From: Acidobacteriota bacterium
GTDB lineage: Bacteria; Acidobacteriota; Blastocatellia; Pyrinomonadales; Pyrinomonadaceae
NCBI GenBank assembly: GCA_003223935.1
Contig: QHXQ01000056.1
Location: 1 to 64,000, forward strand
Direction: 5' to 3'
Length of the DNA: 64,000 bases
Shown here: piece after piece, positions 27,990 through 37,321 of the stretch
Numbering within the stretch: position 1 is the first letter of the stretch
Layout of the letters: each line of letters starts with the position of its first letter
The notes under the pieces: model-generated
What the model was told of the DNA's origin: nothing
What the model saw: only the letters and a program-made list of their open reading frames with translations
Databases searched by the model: none
Translations under genes and position numbers: made by a program

Positions 27990-29417
27990 TTAACCGCGCT
28001 TGCTTGCCTTCGCCGCCTGCGGTCGTTGCGGCGTACCGTTGCCCGTGTCTAAGTTGACCGGCGCAGGATAGCCTTTGCTTGCAAGTTCAGGCAACTTGAT
28101 CACGATCTCCTTCTGCCCCTTGATCGTGCGCGTGACGTGCGCGCTCGTCTTGTCGTTCTTCTTATTCTTGCTGCTCGTCGCGTTGTCGTTCGTTGTGCCG
28201 TCGCCTTCGGCCGGTTTGCCCGTCGCGTCGGTCGCCATCGCTTTGAGCGCATCCGACACCTGCTGTCGCTCCTGTGCATTCAACTGTTCGAGCGAGACGC
28301 CGTACACATCAAGCACGCGGCGCAGGTTCTCTTCCGTGTTCGTGCCGTGATCATAGACGTCTCGGTAGATGTGCAGCTTGCCATCTTCGACGACGATGGT
28401 CTCATAGCGCAGTTCGACCGGCATGGCTCTGGCGAGTTGCACGCTCTTCGTCTCGGTCTTCTTCTGCGCGTAAGCGGCGATGTCTTGATCAGTTAATTGC
28501 GTGCCGCTCAACTCCGCGAGTAGGCGCGCGAAGTCTTGCACTTGCGGACTGGTCAGACCGACGCAACCGTGCGAGGCGAAGCCGCCGAGTTTCGCAGGCG
28601 ACTTGCCGCCGTGAATCAGCGACGGCAGCCCGATCGGAATCTTGATCGGCCCGAGCGGATTCAAAGGACTGCCCGGTTCAATCTTCTCGCCCGCCTGCAC
28701 CTTGTTGCTCGCCGCGACCCAAGGCTCGTCGGGCGGCGTCCACGCCGGGTTGAAGATGATCGTGCGCGCAGCCCGCATGCCGGTCGGCAGCGGGAACTCT
28801 GGATAGCCGATGCCGATCTTATAAGTCTTGATGAGTTGCCCGTCCTTGAACACGTCCATGCGATAAGCGGGCGTGTTGACGACGATGCGCGTGTCTGCGG
28901 GGACGTTGTTCGGTTGCTCCGGCAACTTGGCCGCATTCTCATTCGGCCCGCCGCCCGTCGCCCAACGCTCGCGCACAAGCGCGAAGAGTTGCTCGGTTTT
29001 ATCTGCGCCGATGACCGACTTGATCTGTTCGGCGGCGCGCGCAGTCGCGGCTGTGGTCGTGCCGCTTAACTGATTCTCCGCGTTCGCCGTGTGCAGACTC
29101 TGCGTCTCATCGTGAGCGATTGAACGCAGCCGCGCGGACTGATCGTCCGTCAACTGCAAGCGCGCCTTCACATCCGACGCGAACGACTCGTCGGCGAAGA
29201 ACGCATCGAGCACAGGCAACGTCACAGGCATGTTGCCCGCGTTGTCGGGCGCGGGCGCTCGCACAGGCGACGGCGCGGGCGTCGCTTGTTGCGCCACTTG
29301 CGCTGGTGTGGTGCTCGTCGGCGCGTTGCTCGTATTCGTCGGCTCGACTTGACAGCCGACGAGCAGACCCAACGAGACGATGAGCACGAACGATGCGCAG
29401 ATGGGAATCTTCATCAC
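27990..29417 (-). CDS. L,D-transpeptidase (YkuD) lipoprotein
   Basis: The 475-residue precursor has an N-terminal signal with lipobox LVGC (cysteine at about residue 22) and then a Thr/Ala/Pro-rich linker. A small helical region (about 65-150) is followed by the YkuD domain (about 175-345), opening with IVVNTPAYRMDVFKDGQ and holding the catalytic SHGCVGL motif. A charged, low-complexity C-terminal region follows. YkuD enzymes make 3-3 cross-links in peptidoglycan or anchor proteins to it. It should sit in the periplasm attached to a membrane. A small gene follows in the same transcript. Confidence 0.9.
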   Translation of the reverse strand: MMKIPICASFVLIVSLGLLVGCQVEPTNTSNAPTSTTPAQVAQQATPAPSPVRAPAPDNAGNMPVTLPVLDAFFADESFASDVKARLQLTDDQSARLRSIAHDETQSLHTANAENQLSGTTTAATARAAEQIKSVIGADKTEQLFALVRERWATGGGPNENAAKLPEQPNNVPADTRIVVNTPAYRMDVFKDGQLIKTYKIGIGYPEFPLPTGMRAARTIIFNPAWTPPDEPWVAASNKVQAGEKIEPGSPLNPLGPIKIPIGLPSLIHGGKSPAKLGGFASHGCVGLTSPQVQDFARLLAELSGTQLTDQDIAAYAQKKTETKSVQLARAMPVELRYETIVVEDGKLHIYRDVYDHGTNTEENLRRVLDVYGVSLEQLNAQERQQVSDALKAMATDATGKPAEGDGTTNDNATSSKNKKNDKTSAHVTRTIKGQKEIVIKLPELASKGYPAPVNLDTGNGTPQRPQAAKASKRG

Positions 29418-29601
29418 TTGCTCCTCTGTACGCCAATCCTTATCCGGTGCTTATGGAAGAAACGAACTCAAGCAGACGTGAGAAGCAACCGCCATACCGA
29501 GCCGCTGCCACACACCGGTCAAAGATTTTCGCGGAGCGCCGAAACAATATGCCGCCATCTTTGCACCGTAAGCGAACGCCGCAGGCACGAAAAGCAAACG
29601 A

Positions 29602-29675
29602 CAGAGGTCAGAGGTTAGAGATCAGTAATTTGCTCTTACTGACCTCTGACCTCTGACCTCTGACCTCTGAGTAAT
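29602..29675. repeat. Heptamer inverted-repeat array C (CAGAGGT type)
   Basis: Left arm: CAGAGGT, CAGAGGT, TAGAGAT, CAGTAAT from 29602. Right arm: ACCTCTG four times in perfect 7-nt phase (29642-29669), flanked by TTACTG and AGTAATG. The arms are near-perfect reverse complements. The right arm encodes the final residues of the M23 peptidase, read from the other strand. Confidence 0.85.
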
Positions 29676-30385
29676 GGGTACGGGTTGATGTTTTGGCCGT
29701 CCCAGTAGTGTTTGGGATCGGTGATGAGCCAGATGGCGAAGTGCAGGTGACAGTTGCCGGGGCCGGCGTTGCCTGTGTCGCCGACGTAGGCGATGGTCTC
29801 GCCGCGCCGGACGGTTTTATTCTCCGTCAGACCATCGGCGTAAGCTTTCAGGTGCGCGTAGTAATAGATCAGTTTATCGTCCGTGCTGCGTTGATAGATC
29901 GTCGTACCGCCGCGCTCGCTCTGAAATAGTTTGACGATGAGACCGTCGGCGGCAGCGACGACCGGCGTGCCACACGCCGCCATGATGTCAATCGCATCGT
30001 GGACGCGCCCTTCGGAGCGCGCCTCGTTGTAAGTGTCGCGCAACTGCTCTGGGCGCACGCCGACCACAGGAATCAACAACCCGCTCGCGCTCGGCGGTAG
30101 GCTTTGCGGCGGCGCGGTGGCAGACGGCTCAGCCGTGTTGGTCGCGGGCGGCGTCGGTGCAGGTGTGGCGGCCGATGATACGTTGTTGTTCGCGTTTGCG
30201 CTCGGCGTCGGCGTTGTAGTCGGCGCGGCGCGGTTGACGTTCTCGGCCGGCGCTTCGTTCGTGTTGGGCAGCGCGACGGGCGTGACCGGCGTCGTGCGAT
30301 AACGCACGCTCAGCCACCAGACGAACGCGGCGAGCGCGAGCAGAATGATCGCGGCCGAGAGCAGGATGCGTGCGCGTGTGCTCAT
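29636..30385 (-). CDS. M23-family metallopeptidase with N-terminal membrane anchor
   Basis: The 249-residue product has one N-terminal transmembrane helix (about 7-25), a Pro/Ala/Asn/Thr-rich linker to about 100, and an M23 (LytM/lysostaphin-like) domain. The zinc residues are in HDAIDIM and CHLHFAIW, with AHLKAY between. M23 enzymes cut peptidoglycan cross-bridges or act as regulators of amidases. The last residues (LLRGQRSEVRGQ) are the translation of heptamer array C, so they were probably acquired with the repeat. It lies next to an L,D-transpeptidase gene on the same strand. Confidence 0.87.
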   Translation of the reverse strand: MSTRARILLSAAIILLALAAFVWWLSVRYRTTPVTPVALPNTNEAPAENVNRAAPTTTPTPSANANNNVSSAATPAPTPPATNTAEPSATAPPQSLPPSASGLLIPVVGVRPEQLRDTYNEARSEGRVHDAIDIMAACGTPVVAAADGLIVKLFQSERGGTTIYQRSTDDKLIYYYAHLKAYADGLTENKTVRRGETIAYVGDTGNAGPGNCHLHFAIWLITDPKHYWDGQNINPYPLLRGQRSEVRGQ

Positions 30386-30534
30386 GTCTCTGTCCGATGG
30401 CCAAACTGTTAGTGAACGGGGGCAGCATAAGCAGTCGCAGCGCAGAAAGGCAAGGACAAAAGGATTGAGTTATTGGTTCATTGCTTTTCGTGCGCGCAGT
30501 TTTCTGCTATTACAACTGGCAAACTTCAAACGCT

Positions 30535-32199
30535 ATGTCTGCACCGAGAATTATTCGTGCGCCGCGCGGCGCGCAACTCAACTGTAAGGGTTGGCATCAG
30601 GAGGCAGCGCTGCGTTGTCTGATGAACAATCTCGACCCGGAGGTGGCCGAGCGCCCCGACGAGTTGGTCGTCTATGGCGGGCGCGGCAAGGCTGCGCGCA
30701 ACTGGGCGGCGTTCGATGCAATCGTGCGCGAGTTGCAGCAACTCGAAGCGGACGAGACGCTGCTCGTGCAATCGGGCAAACCTGTCGCGGTCTTTCGCAC
30801 ACACGAGTATGCGCCGCGCGTGCTGATCGCAAACTCAAACCTTGTCGGCGCGTGGGCTACTTGGGAGCACTTCCACGAACTCGAACGGCGCGGCTTGATG
30901 ATGTACGGGCAGATGACCGCCGGCTCTTGGATTTACATCGGCACACAAGGGATCGTGCAAGGCACGTTCGAGACTTTCGCCGCGATGGCGGACAGACATC
31001 TCGGCGGCGAACTGCGGGGCAAGCTCGTCGTCTCCGGCGGCATGGGCGGCATGGGCGGCGCGCAACCTTTGGCGGCGACGATGAACGGCGCTGTGTTCTT
31101 AGGCGTCGAAGTTGATCGCGCGCGCATCGAGCGGCGCATCCAGACGCGTTATTGCGACCGCATCGCGATGGATTTGGACGAGGCGTTGCGCATCTGCGCA
31201 GACGCGCGCGAGCAAGGGCGTGCGCTCTCGGTCGGCCTTGTCGGTAACTGCGCCGAAGTCTTGCCTGAACTTGTGCGGCGCGGTGTTGTGGTTGATGCCG
31301 TGACGGATCAGACGAGCGCGCATGATTCTTTGAACGGCTACGTGCCCGCAGGTTTGAGTTTGGCAGAAGCGGCAGAGTTGCGCGAACGTGATCCATCGGG
31401 TTATGTCGAACGCGCGATGCAGTCAATGGCGCGGCACGTCGAAGCGATGCTCGCCTTGAAACGCAACGGCGCGGTCGCGTTCGATTACGGCAACAACATA
31501 CGCAAGCAGGCGTTTGATGCCGGTTGCCACGACGCCTTCGAGATTCCCGGCTTCGTGCCCGAATACATTCGCCCGCTTTTTTGCGCTGGCAAGGGGCCGT
31601 TTCGTTGGGTCGCATTGTCGGGCGATGCGAACGACATACGCCGCACAGACGACCTCGCGCTCGAACTCTTCCCCGATGATGCGACCTTGCATCGTTGGCT
31701 TCGTCTTGCGCGCGAGCGCGTGCAGTTTCAGGGCTTGCCTGCGCGCATCTGCTGGCTCGGTTACGGCGAGCGCGCCGAGATGGGCGAGCGCGTCAACGAG
31801 TTGGTCAAACGTGGAGACCTCAAAGCGCCCATCGCCATCGGGCGCGATCACTTGGACACAGGCTCGGTCGCTTCCCCTTTTCGCGAAACCGAAGCGATGC
31901 GCGACGGCACAGATGCCGTCGCTGACTGGCCTATTCTTAATGCGCTACTCAACACGGCGAGCGGCGCGTCGTGGGTCTCATTTCATCATGGCGGCGGCGT
32001 CGGCATCGGTTATTCGCTCCACGCCGGTCAAGTCTCCGTCGCCGACGGCACAGATGAAGCAGCGCGCCGGTTGAATCGCGTGCTCACCAACGATCCGGGC
32101 ATCGGCGTCGCACGCCACGTTGACGCAGGCTACGAAGAAGCGATTGAGACCGCACGCGCGAAAGGCATCAACGTGCCGATGCTCGGAGCAGATGAATAG
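30535..32199 (+). CDS. hutU: Urocanate hydratase HutU
   Basis: HutU converts urocanate to imidazolone propionate, using tightly bound NAD. The glycine-rich NAD site ([19 protein letters not shown]) is near residue 175, and the region around [14 protein letters not shown] is also typical. I choose ATG 30535 (554 residues, normal length) over the TTG at 30481, because the family begins with a segment like PRIIRAPRG. No strong ribosome binding site is visible. The MFS transporter gene starts 6 bp after the stop. Confidence 0.95.
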   Translation: MSAPRIIRAPRGAQLNCKGWHQEAALRCLMNNLDPEVAERPDELVVYGGRGKAARNWAAFDAIVRELQQLEADETLLVQSGKPVAVFRTHEYAPRVLIANSNLVGAWATWEHFHELERRGLMMYGQMTAGSWIYIGTQGIVQGTFETFAAMADRHLGGELRGKLVVSGGMGGMGGAQPLAATMNGAVFLGVEVDRARIERRIQTRYCDRIAMDLDEALRICADAREQGRALSVGLVGNCAEVLPELVRRGVVVDAVTDQTSAHDSLNGYVPAGLSLAEAAELRERDPSGYVERAMQSMARHVEAMLALKRNGAVAFDYGNNIRKQAFDAGCHDAFEIPGFVPEYIRPLFCAGKGPFRWVALSGDANDIRRTDDLALELFPDDATLHRWLRLARERVQFQGLPARICWLGYGERAEMGERVNELVKRGDLKAPIAIGRDHLDTGSVASPFRETEAMRDGTDAVADWPILNALLNTASGASWVSFHHGGGVGIGYSLHAGQVSVADGTDEAARRLNRVLTNDPGIGVARHVDAGYEEAIETARAKGINVPMLGADE

Positions 32200-32205
32200 T
32201 CGGCT

Positions 32206-33606
32206 GTGGACGAACAGCAAACGCAAATCACGACACACCTGACACCCGATCCGGGGCCGCGTGATAAGTCAACTGAAGTGACGCGCGGTGATGGTCGCGC
32301 GCGCCGAAGTTTGCGCGCGCTGGCGCTTGATCTCACGCCGCTCAAACAGTCGCGCGATTACCGTCTGTTGTTCACGTCGCAGTCGGTCTCGTTCTTCGGC
32401 TCGATGATGAGCTTCGTGACGCTGCCTTGGCAGATGTACCAACTCACGCGCTCGTCTTTGGCGGTGGGCTTACTGGGCGTCGCGGAGTTTGTGCCGATCT
32501 TGTTGACGGCATTTGTCGGCGGCGCGCTCGCAGATTACGTTGATCGGCGGCGCATGCTCCGGCTCACAGAGGCCGCGTTGGCGGCGACTACGGCTCTGCT
32601 CATCATCAACGCGCGCCTCGCGCACCCGCACGTCTCTGTGCTCTATTTTTGCGCGGCACTCTTTGCTGCGCTCAACGGCTTGCAGCGTCCTTCGCTTGAC
32701 GCACTCGCGCCGCGTCTCGTCGCGGCGGAACAGATTCCGGCGGTCTCCGCGCTCAACGCTCTGCGCGGCAGCATCGGCATGATCGGTGGCCCTGCGCTCG
32801 GCGGCGTACTCGTCGTTATCTTCGGCCCGGCGCTCGCTTACACGTTTGATCTGGCCACGTTCGTCGTCTCGCTCATCGCGCTTTGGTTGCTGCGCGCCGC
32901 TCCGCCACCGACGGATGCGGAGCGGCCGAGTATGAGATCGGTCGTCGAAGGCTTGCGCTACGCGCGCAGTCGGCAAGAGTTGTTGGGCACGTATCTCGTC
33001 GATCTCAACGCGATGTTCTTCGGCATGCCGATGGCGCTGTTTCCGGCCATGGCTGTCGGCTTCGGCGGCGCGTCGGTCGGACTGCTCTACGCGAGTCCGG
33101 CGGTCGGCTCGCTCTGCGCGACGCTCACTTCGGGTTGGACGAAGCGCGTCGAACGACATGGACTCGCGGTCGCGGTCGCGGCGGCTTCTTGGGGCGTGGC
33201 GATCATCTGCTTCGGTTTGACGGCGCGACTATGGCTCGCGCTTCTGTGTCTTGCGCTCGCGGGCGCAGCCGACACGGTCAGCGGTCTCTTTCGCATGACG
33301 ATCTGGAATCAGACCATCCCGGACCACTTGCGCGGCCGGCTCGCGGGCATTGAACTCGTGAGCTACACTACCGGCCCCATGCTCGGCAACACCGAATCGG
33401 GTCTCGTCGCCACACTCTTCAGCGTCCGCACGTCCGTCATCTCCGGCGGCGTCTTGTGCGTCGTCGGCACGGGGCTGCTCATGCTTGCGCTGCCAAAATT
33501 CTTACGTTACGACGGTCGCGCCGGTCTCGCGCGCAAGCAAGCCGAAGAGCGCGCACGCGCCGGAGCTAATGACGCGCCGCTCGCAACAGCAAAGGAACTC
33601 GGATGA
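32206..33606 (+). CDS. MFS transporter (enterobactin-exporter-like MFS_3 type)
   Basis: The 466-residue product has a hydrophilic N-terminal tail of about 45 residues, and then some 10-12 membrane helices starting with YRLLFTSQSVSFFGSMMSF. The A-motif-like loop GGALADYVDRRRML between helices 2 and 3 identifies the major facilitator superfamily. The start is GTG, 6 bp after hutU, and its end overlaps the esterase start (ATGA). The substrate cannot be read from sequence. Closeness to hutU might suggest histidine or urocanate, but this subfamily usually exports. Confidence 0.82.
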   Translation: MDEQQTQITTHLTPDPGPRDKSTEVTRGDGRARRSLRALALDLTPLKQSRDYRLLFTSQSVSFFGSMMSFVTLPWQMYQLTRSSLAVGLLGVAEFVPILLTAFVGGALADYVDRRRMLRLTEAALAATTALLIINARLAHPHVSVLYFCAALFAALNGLQRPSLDALAPRLVAAEQIPAVSALNALRGSIGMIGGPALGGVLVVIFGPALAYTFDLATFVVSLIALWLLRAAPPPTDAERPSMRSVVEGLRYARSRQELLGTYLVDLNAMFFGMPMALFPAMAVGFGGASVGLLYASPAVGSLCATLTSGWTKRVERHGLAVAVAAASWGVAIICFGLTARLWLALLCLALAGAADTVSGLFRMTIWNQTIPDHLRGRLAGIELVSYTTGPMLGNTESGLVATLFSVRTSVISGGVLCVVGTGLLMLALPKFLRYDGRAGLARKQAEERARAGANDAPLATAKELG

Positions 33607-34484
33607 AAATTGCCCGCAGCCTGCTTCTCTTTTGCGCGCTCCTGCTTGCGCTCACGGCTCACGCGCAAACAGTAACGGCCGCGCGCGTCGAGACGGTCAA
33701 CTTCGAGAGCAAATTGGTCGGGCAAGCGTTGCCTTATCACGTCGTGCTGCCGGCGGACTATGACGCGCCCGCATCGCGCACGACACGCTATCCGGTCTTA
33801 TATCTGTTGCACGGTCTCGCTGGCAGTCACGACGATTGGGTCTCAAATCGCGCGCATCTGGCGCAGTACGCGGCGCTGTATCACATCATCATCGTGACGC
33901 CCGAAGGACATGACGGCTGGTACACAGACAGTGCGACCGCGCCGAACGAGAAGTACGAGAGCTACATCGTGCAGGAGTTGCTCCCTGATGTGGAGCGCCG
34001 CTATCGCGCGCTCACGACGCGTGACGCGCGCGCCATCGCGGGGCTTTCGATGGGCGGCTATGGCTCGCTGAAGTTCGCCGTGAAATATCCTGAAAGGTTC
34101 GTCTTCGTCGCTTCGATGAGCGGCGCGTTGGCTGCGCCTGCGTGGAATCCGCAGGACAAAGACGTGCTCGATTTCGTCAAGCCCTCAATCGCGCGCGTCT
34201 ATGGCGCGATAGACAATCCCGTGCGCCCGGCCAACGACATCTACAAGCTCTACGACGCGCTGCCGCCGGAGCGCATCGCGCAACTACCGTTCATCTATCT
34301 CGACTGCGGCACGGAAGATTTTTTGCTCGACCTGAATCGGACATTTGATGCGCTCTTGCTCAAGCGCAAAATCCCGCATGAATATCGCGAGCTTCCCGGC
34401 AAGCACGAGTGGCCTTACTGGGATCAGCAGGTGCAGGAGATTTTACGCATCGCCGCGCGCCGTCTGGCCGCGCCGCATTCGTAG
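33603..34484 (+). CDS. Secreted alpha/beta-hydrolase esterase (esterase D / antigen 85-like)
   Basis: A 293-residue product with a signal peptide (cut after about residue 22, at AHAQT). The esterase domain has YLLHGLAGSHDDW (oxyanion region) and the nucleophile elbow GLSMGGYG near residue 148. The acid is in DCGTEDFLL, and a late histidine lies in LPGKHEWPYW. The fold is that of the putative esterase family PF00756. It overlaps the MFS gene by 4 nt and so is co-translated. Its substrate, presumably an ester outside the cytoplasm, is unknown. Its stop lies inside the first copy of a 19-bp tandem repeat. Confidence 0.85.
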   Translation: MKIARSLLLFCALLLALTAHAQTVTAARVETVNFESKLVGQALPYHVVLPADYDAPASRTTRYPVLYLLHGLAGSHDDWVSNRAHLAQYAALYHIIIVTPEGHDGWYTDSATAPNEKYESYIVQELLPDVERRYRALTTRDARAIAGLSMGGYGSLKFAVKYPERFVFVASMSGALAAPAWNPQDKDVLDFVKPSIARVYGAIDNPVRPANDIYKLYDALPPERIAQLPFIYLDCGTEDFLLDLNRTFDALLLKRKIPHEYRELPGKHEWPYWDQQVQEILRIAARRLAAPHS

Positions 34485-34515
34485 CACAAGTTTCTTTTCG
34501 TAGCACAAGTTTCTT
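34478..34515. repeat. Perfect 19-bp tandem duplication before proS
   Basis: TTCGTAGCACAAGTTTCTT occurs twice, at 34478-34496 and 34497-34515, ending at the base before the proS ATG. The first copy carries the TAG stop of the esterase gene. The duplication probably arose by slippage and forms the whole spacer; it contains no Shine-Dalgarno-like sequence. Confidence 0.95.
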
Positions 34516-35955
34516 ATGGCTAAGGCTAACATCACGCCACGCGCAGAGGATTACGCGCAGTGGTATCTGGACATCGTGGCCGCCGCAGAGATGGCCGAGA
34601 ACTCGGGCGTGCGCGGCTGCATGGTCATCAAACCTTACGGCTATGCTATCTGGGAAGCGATTCAAGCCGCGCTCGACCGGCGCATTAAAGCGACGGGGCA
34701 CTCGAACGCATACTTCCCTCTGCTCATCCCGAAAAGTTATTTGATGAAAGAGGCCGAGCACGTCGAAGGCTTCGCGCCGGAGGTCGCGGAAGTGACGCGC
34801 GCGGGCGGCGAAGAGTTGAGCGAGCCTTACGTCATTCGCCCGACATCGGAGACGATCATTGGCGTCAGCTTCGCCAAGTGGATCAAGTCTTGGCGCGACC
34901 TGCCGCTCCTCATCAATCAATGGGCGAACGTGATGCGCTGGGAGTTGCGCACGCGCCCCTTCCTGCGCACGACCGAATTCCTATGGCAAGAGGGGCACAC
35001 GGCGCACGCGACCGAAGAGGAAGCCGAGCGCGAGACGTTGATGATCCTCAACGACGTCTATGCCGACATGGTCGAGCGCGTGATGGCGATCCCTGTGCTG
35101 CGCGGGTTGAAGACCGAGCGCGAGAAGTTCGCCGGTGCGTTGCGCACTTATGCGATTGAAGCGATGATGCAGGACGGACGGGCCTTGCAAGCGGGCACGA
35201 GTCATAACTTGGGCCAAAACTTCGCGCGTTCGTTTGAGATCAAATACACGACTGCGGACAACCGTGAAGAGTTCTGCTGGACGACCTCTTGGGGTGCTTC
35301 GACGCGGCTCATCGGCGCGCTCATCATGGCGCACGGCGATGACGACGGGCTGGTGCTGCCGCCTGAGCTTGCGCCTGTGCAAATCGTCTGCGTGCCGATC
35401 TACAAGACGGATGACGAACGCGGCGCGGTGCTTGCGGCGATCAATCGGCTGACGGAAAATTGGGGCGCGCGTTTTCGTTGGAAGTTGGACGACCGCGCGC
35501 ATCTGACGCCGGGCTTCAAGTTCAACGAGTGGGAAGTCAAGGGCGTGCCCTTGCGCATCGAGTTGGGCCCGCGCGACATTGAGAAAGGCACAGTCGCACT
35601 CTCGCGCCGCGACATGCCGGGGCGCGAAGGCAAGTCGTTTGTTACGCAAGACGGACTGACCGAGCGCATCGAGCAGTTGCTCGCAGAGATGCAACAGACG
35701 CTCTACGACCGCGCGTTGCGCTTCCGTGCCGAGCACACGTTCGAGGCGGCCGACTACGAAGAGTTCAAAGCGCGCGTCCAGCAAGGCTTCGTGCACGTCT
35801 ATTGGGCGGGCACAGGCGCGGATGAAGATCAGATCAAGACGGACACCAAAGCGACCGTGCGCGTGCTGCCATTTGATCAATCTGAGACCGAAGGCAGATG
35901 CTTTTACACGGGGCAGCGGACGAAGCAGCAAGCGATCTTCGCGCGGGCTTATTAA
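34516..35955 (+). CDS. proS: Prolyl-tRNA synthetase, archaeal/eukaryotic type
   Basis: The 479-residue class II enzyme charges tRNA-Pro. Motif 2 (QWANVMRWELRTRPFLRTTE then FLWQEGHTAHAT) and the RPTSETIIG segment are those of the short ProS form without the editing insertion, common in archaea, eukaryotes and some bacteria. The C-terminal part carries the anticodon-binding domain and ends in Tyr (FARAY), as usual for this form. A perfect 19-bp duplication directly precedes the start. The bacterial-type ProS is about 570 residues, so this is clearly the other type. Confidence 0.95.
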   Translation: MAKANITPRAEDYAQWYLDIVAAAEMAENSGVRGCMVIKPYGYAIWEAIQAALDRRIKATGHSNAYFPLLIPKSYLMKEAEHVEGFAPEVAEVTRAGGEELSEPYVIRPTSETIIGVSFAKWIKSWRDLPLLINQWANVMRWELRTRPFLRTTEFLWQEGHTAHATEEEAERETLMILNDVYADMVERVMAIPVLRGLKTEREKFAGALRTYAIEAMMQDGRALQAGTSHNLGQNFARSFEIKYTTADNREEFCWTTSWGASTRLIGALIMAHGDDDGLVLPPELAPVQIVCVPIYKTDDERGAVLAAINRLTENWGARFRWKLDDRAHLTPGFKFNEWEVKGVPLRIELGPRDIEKGTVALSRRDMPGREGKSFVTQDGLTERIEQLLAEMQQTLYDRALRFRAEHTFEAADYEEFKARVQQGFVHVYWAGTGADEDQIKTDTKATVRVLPFDQSETEGRCFYTGQRTKQQAIFARAY

Positions 35956-35976
35956 TTTTTAGAGAGTGAGACGACA

Positions 35977-37233
35977 ATGAAAACTGTAGAGACTAATTCG
36001 CAGACCGAAAGGGCCGCGCGCGTGGCGGCGATTCAAGCGGCGTTGCGTGAGGCGGGGCTTGATGGCTGGCTCTTTTATGATTTTCGCAAGAGCGATCCGT
36101 TGGCGTATCGCATCTTGCAGTTGCACATGCACAACATCACGTCGCGGCGTTGGTGCTACTACGTGCCAAGTGAAGGCGAACCCGTCAAGATCGTGCATAC
36201 GATTGAGCGCGAGAAGTTGGACACGCTCCCCGGTCGTAAGCTCGTCTATTTGCCTTGGCAGCAACTTCATGCGGCGCTCGGCGAGGCGTTGACGGGCAAG
36301 GGCGAAGGCGCGAGTGGTGGACAAGCAAAGCGCGTGGCGATGCAGTATTCGCCGGAGAATGCGATCCCCTACTTGGCGCGCGTTGACGCGGGGATGATCG
36401 AGCTTGTGCGCTCGTTTGGTGTTGAGCCGGTGACGAGCGCAGACCTTGTGCAGATGTTCGAGGCCGTGTGGACGCCCGCGCAGAAGCGCACGCATGATGA
36501 GGCGGCGAACAAGATTCACCAGATCATCATGGACGCTTTCGCCGAAGTCGCGCGCCGCATCCGCGCGGACGTGCCGACGACCGAGTATGACATACAACAG
36601 TTCATCGTGCAGCGTTATGAAGACGAGAACATGACGTGCGACGGCGATCACCCGATTGTCTCCGTGAACGCCAACAGCGCCAATCCGCATTACGGCCCGA
36701 CCGCAGATGTGCATGCGCCCGTTAAGCGCGGCGACTTCATCCTCTTCGACGTGTGGGCGAAGTTGCAAGAGCCTGAAGCGGTCTATGCCGATCAGACTTG
36801 GACGGGCTACATCGGCGAGACGGTGCCGGAAGAGCACGAGCGCATCTTTCAGATCGTGCGGGCGGGGCGCGATGCGGCGATCAGGTTTGTCGAGGAGAGT
36901 GTCGCCGCCGGGCGCGAGATACGCGGCGCGGAAGTGGACGACGTGTGCCGCAACCGTATAGTCGAAGCGGGCTACGGCGCGCAGTTCCTGCATCGCACGG
37001 GCCACTCAATCGGCGAAGAGGTGCACGGCAACGGCGCGAACATTGACAATCTCGAAACCCGCGACTCGCGCCGCCTCATCCCGCGCACCTGCTTCTCCAT
37101 CGAGCCGGGCATCTACCTCGAAGGCAACTTCGGCGTCCGCTCCGAAGTGGACATGTACATCGGCGACGGCACGGCGGAAGTCACGGGCCAGCCGATCCAG
37201 ACTGAGGTGATGGCGATACTGAAAGAACAGTAG
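35977..37233 (+). CDS. M24-family Xaa-Pro peptidase
   Basis: The 418-residue product has a creatinase-like N-terminal domain (about 20-165) and a pita-bread M24 domain. Probable metal and catalytic residues are in FILFDVWAK, YADQTW, HRTGHSIGEEVHG, FSIEPGIY and RSEVDMY. It probably removes N-terminal residues before proline in the cytosol, as no signal peptide is present. It lies 21 bp after proS. Heptamer array D begins at its stop codon. Substrate range cannot be read from sequence. Confidence 0.87.
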   Translation: MKTVETNSQTERAARVAAIQAALREAGLDGWLFYDFRKSDPLAYRILQLHMHNITSRRWCYYVPSEGEPVKIVHTIEREKLDTLPGRKLVYLPWQQLHAALGEALTGKGEGASGGQAKRVAMQYSPENAIPYLARVDAGMIELVRSFGVEPVTSADLVQMFEAVWTPAQKRTHDEAANKIHQIIMDAFAEVARRIRADVPTTEYDIQQFIVQRYEDENMTCDGDHPIVSVNANSANPHYGPTADVHAPVKRGDFILFDVWAKLQEPEAVYADQTWTGYIGETVPEEHERIFQIVRAGRDAAIRFVEESVAAGREIRGAEVDDVCRNRIVEAGYGAQFLHRTGHSIGEEVHGNGANIDNLETRDSRRLIPRTCFSIEPGIYLEGNFGVRSEVDMYIGDGTAEVTGQPIQTEVMAILKEQ

Positions 37234-37318
37234 GCAGAAGGCAGAAAGCAGAAGGCAGCAAAAACAAAACTGCTTTCTGCTTTCTACCTACCGCCTTCTG
37301 CTTTCTGCCTTCTGCTTT
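37232..37318. repeat. Heptamer inverted-repeat array D (AGGCAGA type)
   Basis: Left arm: AGGCAGA, AGGCAGA, AAGCAGA, AGGCAGC from 37232. Right arm from 37270: CTGCTTT, CTGCTTT, CTACCTA, CCGCCTT, CTGCTTT, CTGCCTT, CTGCTTT in exact 7-nt phase. The arms are reverse complements of unequal length. The array fills the space between the M24 gene stop and the next ATG. Confidence 0.85.
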
Positions 37319-37321
37319 TCC

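Noticed and set aside
24233-37318. Heptamer arrays considered as CRISPR or REP elements
   Set aside because: There are no spacers or long repeats and the units are only 7 bp and differ between sites; no cas or RAYT transposase genes are present.
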